Below the pieces are notes generated by a model. That model saw only the letters and a list, made by a program, of their open reading frames with translations. It made no database searches and was not told where the DNA came from. This document shows, in pieces, positions 44,694 to 52,554 of a stretch of DNA of 64,000 bases. Position 1 is the first letter of the stretch. Each line of letters opens with the position of its first letter. A program made the position numbers and the translations under genes. The stretch lies in assembly GCA_949067325.1 (NCBI GenBank), contig CARTDZ010000001.1, positions 1-64,000 on the forward strand. The letters run 5' to 3'. Source of the stretch: an uncultured Eubacteriales bacterium (lineage in GTDB: Bacteria > Bacillota > Clostridia > Christensenellales > UBA1242).

Positions 44694-45260
44694 ATGAATG
44701 AAATGGTAGATGAAATTATGCTTTCTTGTCAAGAAGAGCTTGAAAAAGCTATCAATCACCAAAAAAATGAATATATGGTTATTCGTGCTGGGAGGGCAAA
44801 TCCTCATATCTTAGACAAAGTCTCTATCGACTATTATGGCGTGCCAACTCCAATCAAAAACATGGCAAGTATAACCGTGCCAGAAGCAAGAATGCTTGTC
44901 ATTTCAGTTTGGGACGCATCTCAAGTCAAAAATGTTTCAAAAGCAATTGCAATGGCTGACCTTGGCGTAACTCCAAATGACGACGGCAAAGTTATCAGAC
45001 TTACTTTTCCAATTTTGACAGAAGAACGTCGTCGCGAAATCGTCAAAACAGTCAAGAAAATCGCAGAAGAAACCAAAATCACTGCTCGTGGTGCAAGAAG
45101 AGACGCTCTCTCAATGCTCAAAGATCTTCAAAAGGAAGGTACGCTTTCAGAAGATATGCTTGCTTCACTTGAAGATGATGTTCAAAAACTTATTGATGAC
45201 GCAATTGTAAAAATTGAAGAAAACTGCAAACTTAAAGAAAAAGAAATTATGGACGTGTAG
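44694..45260 (+). CDS. frr: ribosome recycling factor
   Basis: Splits post-termination ribosomes together with EF-G, 188 aa. Seen: VIRAGRANPHILDKVSIDYYGVPTP split by the usual hinge, the PEARMLVISVWD strand, and RREIVKTVKKIAEE with the VRN-like ITARGARRDA. ATG 44694 follows AAGGAG by 8 nt; an ATG 18 nt upstream overlaps that site. No pyrH precedes it, although rpsB-tsf-pyrH-frr is the common order; the 950-aa gene stands there instead. Confidence 0.95.
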   Translation: MNEMVDEIMLSCQEELEKAINHQKNEYMVIRAGRANPHILDKVSIDYYGVPTPIKNMASITVPEARMLVISVWDASQVKNVSKAIAMADLGVTPNDDGKVIRLTFPILTEERRREIVKTVKKIAEETKITARGARRDALSMLKDLQKEGTLSEDMLASLEDDVQKLIDDAIVKIEENCKLKEKEIMDV

Positions 45261-45276
45261 AAAAAAGGATCTTTTT

Positions 45277-45975
45277 ATGCAAAAACTTCTCTCAAACTTG
45301 CCACTTCATATTGGGATCATTATGGACGGAAATGGTAGATGGGCAACAAGACGTGGCCTTCCTCGCAATCTTGGCCATAAGGAAGGAATGAGGGCTGTGG
45401 AACGAACTATTGATGCTCTTATCAAGTTTGGTATAAAAGTTGTCACCTTTTTTGCTTTTTCAACTGAAAACTGGAAGAGAAGCAAAGAAGAAATCGAAGG
45501 CATTTTTGCTTTGGTTCGAGATTACCTCAACACAAACTCAAATTATTTCAGCGAAAAGGGTGTAAAGGTTCGTTCAATGGGTGACCTTGACAAGTTTCCA
45601 AAAGACCTCACTTCAGCCCTTGAAAATGCTAAAGAAGAAACAAAACACAACGACAAATTAGTTTTAAATCTGGCTCTAAATTATGGCGGACGCGATGATA
45701 TAACTTATTCTGTCAACAAACTTATAAAAAGCGGCAAAAAGGCAATAACTGAAAAGGACATTCTTGACAATCTTTATTCAGAAGGTTTGCCAGAACCTGA
45801 TCTGATAATAAGAACAAGCGGAGAACAACGCATTTCAAACTTTATGATCTATCAGGCCGCGTATAGTGAATATTATTTCACCAAAACATATTGGCCTGAC
45901 TTTGATGAAAAATGTTTGAAAAAGGCACTTATTGCTTTTCAAAAACGCGAAAGACGCTATGGAGGAATAAAATGA
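45277..45975 (+). CDS. uppS: undecaprenyl pyrophosphate synthase
   Basis: cis-Prenyltransferase making the C55 carrier for cell wall synthesis, 232 aa. Seen: HIGIIMDGNGRWATRRG with the catalytic Asp, GHKEGMRAVE, FAFSTENWKR and the C-terminal RTSGEQRISNFMIYQAAYSE motif. AAAGGAT is the ribosome site. Its last 4 nt overlap cdsA. Confidence 0.95.
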   Translation: MQKLLSNLPLHIGIIMDGNGRWATRRGLPRNLGHKEGMRAVERTIDALIKFGIKVVTFFAFSTENWKRSKEEIEGIFALVRDYLNTNSNYFSEKGVKVRSMGDLDKFPKDLTSALENAKEETKHNDKLVLNLALNYGGRDDITYSVNKLIKSGKKAITEKDILDNLYSEGLPEPDLIIRTSGEQRISNFMIYQAAYSEYYFTKTYWPDFDEKCLKKALIAFQKRERRYGGIK

Positions 45976-46931
45976 AAAATAGACTTATGACATCTTTAGG
46001 TATAGTTTTAGTCTTAGCCCTTGCATTTGTTTTAAAAATTTATGTAAGCGACTATTTCTTTGACGCTCTTCTTTTGACTGTGGCGTGTTTCTGCGCTTAC
46101 GAGATGTCTCGTCTACTCACAAAAATGGGCAAATACCATGAAAAATGGGTGGTATATATTTTTCCAGCCATTTTTGCGTTGGTCTTGCTTTTAAGTGCAG
46201 GTTTTGATAGCGAATATTCTATCACTTTTGCAATACTCACTTGCATTGGCTTGATAGCACTTGCTTTTTTGGCAGTATTTCTTATAAACATTATTTTCGC
46301 AAGAAAAAGCGAAAAAGAAATAAGATATAGAAAACTTCAAAAGACTGTAAAAACCTATTCACTTGACAAGGCCTTGAACACAATCGTAGCTCTTGTATAT
46401 CCAAGCTTTATGTTTATATTTATGCTCGTTTTAAATCATATCGACGATTTTTCAACGACTTTTAAAAATGTTTCAGCTTTTGAAGGCTGGCTTTCATTTG
46501 TAGCTTTGCTTTTCGCTTTTCTTATTCCTATCTTCAGCGACACTTTTGCTTTTCTTACAGGAAGTGTAATAGGCGGCAAAAAGCTTTACCCAAAGGTTAG
46601 TCCTAAAAAGACAATTTCTGGTGCTGTTGGAGGAATGGTTTTCACAGTCCTTCTTTCGGTCGCAATTTATTTTATCCTAAACTCAATTCAAACCTTTTAT
46701 TTTGTGTTTAGTGCAACAGGCTTTGCTTTTTGGAAGATTATGCTTATCGCTTTCTTTGGTTCTATTGTTTCACAATGTGGCGACCTCTTCGAGTCGCTCC
46801 TAAAACGCCACGCCGACGTCAAAGATGCTGGCCGCATCTTGCCTGGGCACGGCGGAATGCTTGACAGGTTTGATTCCTACGTCTTTGTTGCGCCTTTTCT
46901 CATGCTTAGCTTTATTTTTGTTTTGATTTAA
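45972..46931 (+). CDS. cdsA: phosphatidate cytidylyltransferase
   Basis: Makes CDP-diacylglycerol for phospholipid synthesis in the membrane, 319 aa with about eight hydrophobic spans. Seen: the signature region SLLKRHADVKDAGRILPGHGGMLDRFDS (shortened form of the family pattern) and GGKKLYPKVSPKKTISGAVGG. It is translationally coupled to uppS by an ATGA overlap, with GGAGG before the ATG. The dxr gene that often follows in Firmicutes is absent. Confidence 0.93.
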   Translation: MKNRLMTSLGIVLVLALAFVLKIYVSDYFFDALLLTVACFCAYEMSRLLTKMGKYHEKWVVYIFPAIFALVLLLSAGFDSEYSITFAILTCIGLIALAFLAVFLINIIFARKSEKEIRYRKLQKTVKTYSLDKALNTIVALVYPSFMFIFMLVLNHIDDFSTTFKNVSAFEGWLSFVALLFAFLIPIFSDTFAFLTGSVIGGKKLYPKVSPKKTISGAVGGMVFTVLLSVAIYFILNSIQTFYFVFSATGFAFWKIMLIAFFGSIVSQCGDLFESLLKRHADVKDAGRILPGHGGMLDRFDSYVFVAPFLMLSFIFVLI

Positions 46932-47008
46932 TCTTTCAAAACTAAAAAACAAAATTTGCAAATAAAATTAATATAACAAAACCTGTCAATCAAAAAACTT
47001 ACAAAAGA

Positions 47009-47014
47009 TATAAT
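47009..47014 (+). promoter_or_regulatory. -10 box of rseP
   Basis: TATAAT 21 nt before the ATG, with GTGAGGTC as the ribosome site; no clear -35. Confidence 0.45.
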
Positions 47015-47035
47015 TTTTCAATTTTGTGAGGTCAA

Positions 47036-48430
47036 ATGTTTGTTCTTTACATCATTTTAGCAGTTTTAATACTACTTTTTATGGTTCTTATTCACGAACT
47101 AGGTCATTATATTATTGGCCGTCTTTTAAATTTCAAAATTACCGAGTTCTCAATAGGATTTGGCAAAGCTATATTTTCAAAAACCAACAAACGAGGCGAA
47201 AAAATCTCACTTCGTATTTTTCCGCTTGGTGGTTATTGCGCCTTTGCAGGTGAGGGTGATGACGAAAATCTTGACAATAGCCAAGAGGCTGGCGGGATAA
47301 AAACAGACGAAAACTCTGCAAACTCAAAAGACAAAAATATTGCCAAAAAAATTGAAATAAAAGAGAGCAAGCTTAGCCAAAAAGTTGACGATGAACACTT
47401 ACAATCAAAAAACAAAACAAAAGAAAAAGTTGAAAAGGCAGAAAACTGTGAAGAGAAAAACATAGCTAAAAATGAAGGCAATTCTAAAAACTTTGGCCAG
47501 AAGCCTGTCAGAAATAAAAAAGAACTTCTTTTCAACGAGCAGCCTGCATGGAAAAGAATTCTTGTCTTTCTTGCGGGTGTGACTTTCAACTTCGTTACTG
47601 CCATCATCTTTTCGCTCATCTTGCTTTGTTCAATAGGGTATGATATACCTCAAGTCACCAAATATGATCCTCTCGCAAAACACGTGGCAAGCGAAACCTA
47701 TGAGTATAATCATGACGCAAGCGAAACCTCTCTTCAAGAAGGCGATGTCATTTATTCAATAAACGGCCGCAAAATAGATTTTGCTTATGGCAACACTTTT
47801 GAAGAAATAATAAAGATCGAACAAGCCAAACTTATCGCATGGGTAAAAGAAAATAAAGATGCAGATTTCTCTCAATATCCAGCTATGAATTTTGTCGTAG
47901 CTAGAAATGGCGAAAGAATAGAAGTGCCAGTGTCTTTCTTCAAGATTGTTCAAGAAAAAACTACAACTGACGAAAGCGGCCAGCAGATCACAAAAACTGA
48001 AACCGCTTATTCGCTAGGCATCTACGCAAAGGCCTATAGGCATAGTTTTTTAGAAGCTCTTCAAAGAGCAATACCATTCTCTTTTGGTCTTGCTTGGGTA
48101 GTTCTTAAAAGTTTGTGGCTGCTTATTACCTTCCAGCTGGGCGTAGAAGCAATAGGTGGGCCAATCACAACCATAACAACCATCGCAACAGTGACACAGG
48201 CAAGTGCGGCAAACTTACTTGTGCTTATACCTCTCATATCGGCAAACCTTGCCATTTTCAACCTGCTGCCAATTCCAGCGCTCGATGGCTCTCATGTGCT
48301 TTTTACAACAATCGAATGGATACGCAAAAAACCAATAAACCGCAAAATTGAAAACATGATACACACCATTGGCCTAGCAGTTTTGTTCGGTCTTGTCATA
48401 CTGGTTGACATTTTGCATTTCCTGTTGTAA
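47036..48430 (+). CDS. rseP: RIP metalloprotease RseP with a charged insertion
   Basis: Site-2 protease (M50) for anti-sigma factor or signal-peptide cleavage, 464 aa. Seen: HELGH near residue 20, PLGGYCAFAGE, a PDZ domain (about 230-300), and the C-terminal NLLPIPALDGSHVLF with the third zinc ligand. Residues about 73-161 are a Lys/Glu/Asn-rich, probably disordered insertion between the first core and the LLFNEQPAWKRILVFLAG helix; most relatives have only a short loop there. It stands in the uppS-cdsA-rseP order; no dxr. Confidence 0.9.
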   Translation: MFVLYIILAVLILLFMVLIHELGHYIIGRLLNFKITEFSIGFGKAIFSKTNKRGEKISLRIFPLGGYCAFAGEGDDENLDNSQEAGGIKTDENSANSKDKNIAKKIEIKESKLSQKVDDEHLQSKNKTKEKVEKAENCEEKNIAKNEGNSKNFGQKPVRNKKELLFNEQPAWKRILVFLAGVTFNFVTAIIFSLILLCSIGYDIPQVTKYDPLAKHVASETYEYNHDASETSLQEGDVIYSINGRKIDFAYGNTFEEIIKIEQAKLIAWVKENKDADFSQYPAMNFVVARNGERIEVPVSFFKIVQEKTTTDESGQQITKTETAYSLGIYAKAYRHSFLEALQRAIPFSFGLAWVVLKSLWLLITFQLGVEAIGGPITTITTIATVTQASAANLLVLIPLISANLAIFNLLPIPALDGSHVLFTTIEWIRKKPINRKIENMIHTIGLAVLFGLVILVDILHFLL

Positions 48431-48433
48431 AAT
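48405..48433 (+). promoter_or_regulatory. promoter of the polC-like gene inside rseP; leaderless start
   Basis: TTGACA (48405-48410), 17 nt, TAAAAT (48428-48433), then 6 nt to ATG 48440. The -35 box codes for the last residues of RseP. No ribosome site. Confidence 0.7.
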
Positions 48434-48439
48434 ATAGCC

Positions 48440-49966
48440 ATGGAACTTCTCGACAAAATCAACAAACAATTTGACAATAAATACAAATTTTTAAAACTTT
48501 TTGACGTGGTCTATGATACAAACGCACTTATCTGCACCATCTGCTTTCTCTATCCTTACCAAATGACAGATGTGGGCAGCGAGATGAGAGGTGAATTGGA
48601 GACCTTTGTCAAAGAGTTTTTTTCGCTTAACTGCGATGTGCGAGTAAAGTTTAAAAAAAGCTTTCTTGATGAAAAACTTATCAAAATCGAAGTCAAAAAC
48701 TTCTTTGAAAAATATCATAAGTCTCTTGTGCCTTTTATAAATGTTGACAACATAACGTCTTCTTACAAAGACTATGACGTTGAGGTAAATGTTGGCCTTA
48801 ATCAAGATGTTCTCTCAATGCTCGATGAAGGCGAGCTTAAAGCGGAACTCCACAAATTTCTGTCAAATCGCTTTATTGCAAACTTTGCAATAAGTCTTGT
48901 TGAACTTGGCGAAACACTGCCAACTGAAATAGACGTTGAAGACCTGCTGCCAGAAGCTCGACCAACTGTCGAACGCTATGAAATGATCATTGACAGCGTC
49001 CTCTTCGGTGGTGACATCGCTCCAAAGCCAGAATACATAAAAAACAACAAAAAGCCTAAAAACTCAGTCATTCTTGGCGGCACAATCTCTGCTTTTACAC
49101 GCAAGAGCTTTATCGCTAAAAAGGGGAGATACGCAGGACAAGAACGAATTTATTATTCCTTCTCACTCAAAGATGACGCGAGTGTAGATGTTATCTATTT
49201 CTGTTCAAAAGCAAACGAGAAAAAAATGGAAACTCTTTCTGATGGCATGAGCATAATTTGCGTCGGCGACTTGGTAAGAGGTCTGAATGGTAACCTTACA
49301 TATCAAATAAAAAAGCTTTCTCTTGCCACAGCCAAAAAAGTTGAAGTGATTGTAAATGCACCAAGCGGTCGCCATAAGCAAGTGGTATTTGCAGAGCCTA
49401 TCGAAACTCAGTCACAATCAAACCTATTTGAAGACAAGCCAACCTACAATGACAACATTATGAACAATTCTTTTGTCGTCTTTGATATCGAGACTACAGG
49501 GCTTGACCCAGAAAGCTGCGAAATCACTGAAATAGGTGCTGTAAAAATAGTTGGCGGTGTTATAAAAGAACGCTTTGCTTCCTTCGTCAAACCAAATGGA
49601 AAAATACCTAAAGAAGTGCAAGAGCTTACTCACATAACTGACGAAATGGTTGCAAACGCACCAAGCATTGAGTATGTCATACGCGACTTTTATGATTTCA
49701 CTCGTGGAAGCATTATAAGCGGCTACAACATAATCGGTTTTGATATGAAATTCATCACAAAAGCAGGCAAAAATTATGGCCTCAAATTTGATAATGACCT
49801 GCTTGATACGCTCATAATCGCTCGCACAAGCGGCCTGAGAGTTTCAAATTTCAAACTCGGCACTGTTGTAAACGCTTTGGGCATAACTCTAGACGGCGCA
49901 CACAGAGCTTACAACGACGCTCACGCCACAGCACAAGTGCTGCTTGCTCTTTCAAAGAAAAAGTAA
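48440..49966 (+). CDS. PolC-like protein reduced to N-terminal, OB and 3'-5' exonuclease parts
   Basis: Protein of 508 aa in the normal polC position (after rseP, before rimP-nusA). Residues 1-200 match the PolC N-terminal region in layout. About 207-300 is an OB fold (ILGGTISAFTRK...IYYSFSLKDD). Residues 343-508 are a complete DEDDh exonuclease: Asp349, Glu351, Asp435, His488, Asp493. PolC is normally about 1440 aa, with the exonuclease inserted in a PHP domain and followed by the polymerase. Here the PHP start between OB and exonuclease, and everything after it, are absent; the downstream 345 nt are AT-rich and non-coding. A proofreading or repair exonuclease acting with DnaE is inferred. 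Confidence 0.88.
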   Translation: MELLDKINKQFDNKYKFLKLFDVVYDTNALICTICFLYPYQMTDVGSEMRGELETFVKEFFSLNCDVRVKFKKSFLDEKLIKIEVKNFFEKYHKSLVPFINVDNITSSYKDYDVEVNVGLNQDVLSMLDEGELKAELHKFLSNRFIANFAISLVELGETLPTEIDVEDLLPEARPTVERYEMIIDSVLFGGDIAPKPEYIKNNKKPKNSVILGGTISAFTRKSFIAKKGRYAGQERIYYSFSLKDDASVDVIYFCSKANEKKMETLSDGMSIICVGDLVRGLNGNLTYQIKKLSLATAKKVEVIVNAPSGRHKQVVFAEPIETQSQSNLFEDKPTYNDNIMNNSFVVFDIETTGLDPESCEITEIGAVKIVGGVIKERFASFVKPNGKIPKEVQELTHITDEMVANAPSIEYVIRDFYDFTRGSIISGYNIIGFDMKFITKAGKNYGLKFDNDLLDTLIIARTSGLRVSNFKLGTVVNALGITLDGAHRAYNDAHATAQVLLALSKKK

Positions 49967-50207
49967 AATTTCAAAAAAACTGCTACAAAAATTTCAATTT
50001 GAAAGATCTTGCAATGATATAAAAAACTATAAAAATAAGAAAATAAAAATCATCAAATTTTGTAAATTTAAATTCAAAAAAATATTTTAAAAATATAAAA
50101 AGCAAGTCAAAAAAAATAATAAGCAAGAATTTGGCAAAATTAAGAAAAAAACAAACAAAAAATTTGCAAAAAATTAACAAAAAATTTGCAAAATTTACTT
50201 AAAAATC
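49967..50207. other. very A/T-rich intergenic region
   Basis: No gene is seen. The word AAAAAATTTGCAAAA appears twice near 50155-50195. No remnant of polymerase coding sequence is recognisable. Confidence 0.6.
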
Positions 50208-50236
50208 TTGCTTTTTATTTTATTTTAGGTTATAAT
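50208..50236 (+). promoter_or_regulatory. promoter of the rimP-nusA-infB operon
   Basis: TTGCTT (50208-50213), 17 nt, TATAAT (50231-50236). Confidence 0.8.
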
Positions 50237-50242
50237 ATTTAT

Positions 50243-50312
50243 AACTTGACAGGGAGGAGGCAAAAAAGGCCTCCTCCTTGTGTTAAGACAACACTTATGG
50301 AGGTGCAAAAAT
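50243..50312 (+). promoter_or_regulatory. rimP leader with strong hairpins
   Basis: GGAGGAGGC (50253-50261) pairs perfectly with GCCTCCTCC (50269-50277); a second hairpin GTGTT/AACAC follows. The first stem hides an SD-like GGAGGAGG. It has no long T-run, so simple attenuation is not obvious; the second GGAGGTG at 50300-50305 serves rimP. Confidence 0.6.
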
Positions 50313-50774
50313 TTGGCAAAAGTCAAGCAAATTTGCGAAGAAAAAGTATGCCCAGTTATTGAGGAAATGGGTTACGACGTCGTAGAAGTAGAATACGCAA
50401 AAAAATCAGATGGAATGAATTTGACATTCTACATTGACTGCGATAAAGGCATCGATCTTGCCGATTGTGAAAAAGTGGCAAAAGTAATAGACCCGCTTTT
50501 AGACGAACTCAATCCAACCGACGACCAGCCTTATATCATGAACGTAAGTTCTCAAGGCCTTGATCGCCCACTCAAAACTGAACGCGATTTTAAAAGAAAT
50601 CTTGGCAAGGAAATCGAAATTGTCCTTTTCGCCAAAATTGACGGCAAGAAAAACTTTAAAGGCGTCTTAAAAAGTTATGATGAAAAAAGCGTAACCATCA
50701 CAACGGCAAAAGAAGAAGACCTTGCACTAGAACGCCAAAAGATTGCGCACATCGTGCCAATAATCAAATTTTAA
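50313..50774 (+). CDS. rimP: ribosome maturation factor RimP
   Basis: Needed for 30S subunit assembly, 153 aa. Seen: the GYDVVEVEYAKKSDGMNLTFYIDCDKGIDLADCE segment in parts, the conserved YIMNVSSQGLDRPLKTERDF and the C-terminal Sm-like domain. TTG at 50313 is the start because GGAGGTG lies 7 nt before it. It opens the nusA operon, as in other Firmicutes. Confidence 0.93.
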   Translation: MAKVKQICEEKVCPVIEEMGYDVVEVEYAKKSDGMNLTFYIDCDKGIDLADCEKVAKVIDPLLDELNPTDDQPYIMNVSSQGLDRPLKTERDFKRNLGKEIEIVLFAKIDGKKNFKGVLKSYDEKSVTITTAKEEDLALERQKIAHIVPIIKF

Positions 50775-50796
50775 AAGAATTTAAGGAGAAATTAAA

Positions 50797-51978
50797 ATGA
50801 TAAACAAAGATTTTTTTCAAGCACTTGAAGACCTTGAAACTGAAAAGAAAATAAATAAGGAGACTTTTATTGAAACTCTTGAGCAAGCTCTTACTTCAGC
50901 CTACAAAAAAATGTATGGCGAAGCAAAGTCTGCAATGGTCAAACTTAGCCCAGAGAAAAACACAATCAGAGTTTTCTCTTACAAAACAATCGTAGACGAA
51001 GTGACTGATCCAGACAAGGAAATCTCACTCAAAGAAGCAAAACTCATCAAAAAGTCTTTCAAACTAGGTGACCAAGTGCTTAGCGAAGAGGCAACAAAAG
51101 ACTTTGGCCGTATTGCAGCTCAAACTGCAAAACAAGTTGTTATGCAAAAGCTGAAAGAAATGGAAAGAGAAATTGCAATCAGCGAACTTGCTGAAAAAGA
51201 AGACGAACTTATGACAACAATCATAAAACGCATTGACAACGGCACAGTTTATGTTCAACTTTCTTCTTCAAACACTGAAGGCGTAATGCTTCCTTCTGAC
51301 CAAATACCAGGTGAAAAATATAACGTCGGTGATCGTATCAAAGTTTATGTGAAAAAGATAAAGGATTCATTCAAAGGCCCACAAATTCAAGTTACTCGAA
51401 GCAATATTGGTTTTGTTCGCAAACTTTTCGAACTTGAAATTCCAGAAATTTCAAGCGGCGACGTAAAAATCAAAAACATCTCACGTGACGCGGGCAACAG
51501 AACAAAAGTTGCAGTTTTCACTGACAAGCCAAACCTTGATCCAATCGGCACTTGCGTTGGCTTCCGTGGACAACGTATTGACACTATCGTTTCAGAACTT
51601 AACGGCGAAAAAATTGACCTCATTGAATACAGCGAAGATCCACTTGAATATATCGCGCGTGCTTTAAGCCCAGCCCAAGTCCTTTCAGTTGAAACAAACG
51701 AAAGCCTTATGGCTTCAAGAGTTATTGTGCCAGACGACAAACTTTCACTTGCAATTGGCAGAAACGGACAAAATGTTCGTCTCGCAGCAAGACTTACAGG
51801 CTGGAAGATAGAAGTTAAGCCAGAAAGTTCAGTTTCAGCATCACAAACAGACACAAGCAAAGATTATGAACTTACTGAACTTGCCGATGACGCTTTTGAC
51901 AATCTTGAGGAACTTGAAGAACTTGACGAACTTACAGAACTTGAGCCAATAGACTTTTCTGACGAACCAAACGCATAG
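50797..51978 (+). CDS. nusA: transcription termination/antitermination factor NusA
   Basis: Binds RNA polymerase and RNA to control pausing and termination, 393 aa. N-terminal domain 1-130, S1 domain (about 135-200, TVYVQLSSSNTEGVMLPSDQ), and KH domains with GTCVGFRGQRIDTIVSELNGEKID in parts and AIGRNGQNVRLAARLTGWKI. The tail is strongly acidic (Glu/Leu/Asp) after residue 350. Downstream genes follow the conserved nusA-ylxR-ylxQ-infB order. Confidence 0.95.
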   Translation: MINKDFFQALEDLETEKKINKETFIETLEQALTSAYKKMYGEAKSAMVKLSPEKNTIRVFSYKTIVDEVTDPDKEISLKEAKLIKKSFKLGDQVLSEEATKDFGRIAAQTAKQVVMQKLKEMEREIAISELAEKEDELMTTIIKRIDNGTVYVQLSSSNTEGVMLPSDQIPGEKYNVGDRIKVYVKKIKDSFKGPQIQVTRSNIGFVRKLFELEIPEISSGDVKIKNISRDAGNRTKVAVFTDKPNLDPIGTCVGFRGQRIDTIVSELNGEKIDLIEYSEDPLEYIARALSPAQVLSVETNESLMASRVIVPDDKLSLAIGRNGQNVRLAARLTGWKIEVKPESSVSASQTDTSKDYELTELADDAFDNLEELEELDELTELEPIDFSDEPNA

Positions 51979-51987
51979 GAGGTAGTT

Positions 51988-52251
51988 ATGAAAAATGAAA
52001 GGCTAAGAATGTGCGTTTCATGCCGCGAAATGAAAGACAAAAAACTTCTTGTGCGTGTGGTGAAAGACAAAGATGGCCTCATCAGCGTCGACCCAACAGG
52101 CAAAAAAAACGGCAGAGGTGCATATATTTGCAAAGATAAGACCTGCTTTGAAAAGCTTAAAAAACAAAAGGGCCTAAACAAGGCCTTTAAGTGCAATATA
52201 AGCGACGAAATCATCGCATCTTTAGAGGAGGAAATTCTTGGACATAACTAA
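51988..52251 (+). CDS. rnpM: YlxR family RNA-binding protein (RnpM)
   Basis: Protein of 87 aa. Seen: the RMCVSCREMKDKKLLVRVV start, GKKNGRGAYIC and CFEKLKKQKGLNKAF. In Bacillus YlxR was renamed RnpM because it binds RNase P RNA and modulates RNase P. TAGGAGGT precedes the ATG. Its end overlaps ylxQ by 14 nt. Confidence 0.9.
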   Translation: MKNERLRMCVSCREMKDKKLLVRVVKDKDGLISVDPTGKKNGRGAYICKDKTCFEKLKKQKGLNKAFKCNISDEIIASLEEEILGHN

Positions 52252-52519
52252 AGCAAAAGGCTATCTCAACATCGCTCACAAAGCTGGCTATCTCATAATA
52301 GGCAGTGACAATTTGAAAGGTTATGACAAAAAACTTTACCTCGTCCTTATCGACAAAACCGCTGGCAAAAACAGCAACAAAATTTCTTCCACTTTGACAG
52401 AAAGGGGAGTGACACTTAAAATAATAGAAAATTTACCAGAACTTGTAAGCATAAAAAACTGCAAAATTGTAGGTGTAAAAAATAAGCAACTAAGCGAAAA
52501 AATCTTGGAAAATTTGTAA
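52238..52519 (+). CDS. ylxQ: L7Ae-family RNA-binding protein YlxQ
   Basis: Protein of 93 aa related to ribosomal L7Ae/L30e, binding kink-turn RNA. Features: KAKGYLNIAHKAGYLIIGSDN start and LVLIDKTAGKNSNKI. The TTG start overlaps rnpM and follows AGAGGAGG. It keeps the conserved place before infB. Confidence 0.88.
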   Translation: MDITKAKGYLNIAHKAGYLIIGSDNLKGYDKKLYLVLIDKTAGKNSNKISSTLTERGVTLKIIENLPELVSIKNCKIVGVKNKQLSEKILENL

Positions 52520-52554
52520 AATAACCAAACATATAAAAAATTAAGGAGAAAAAT

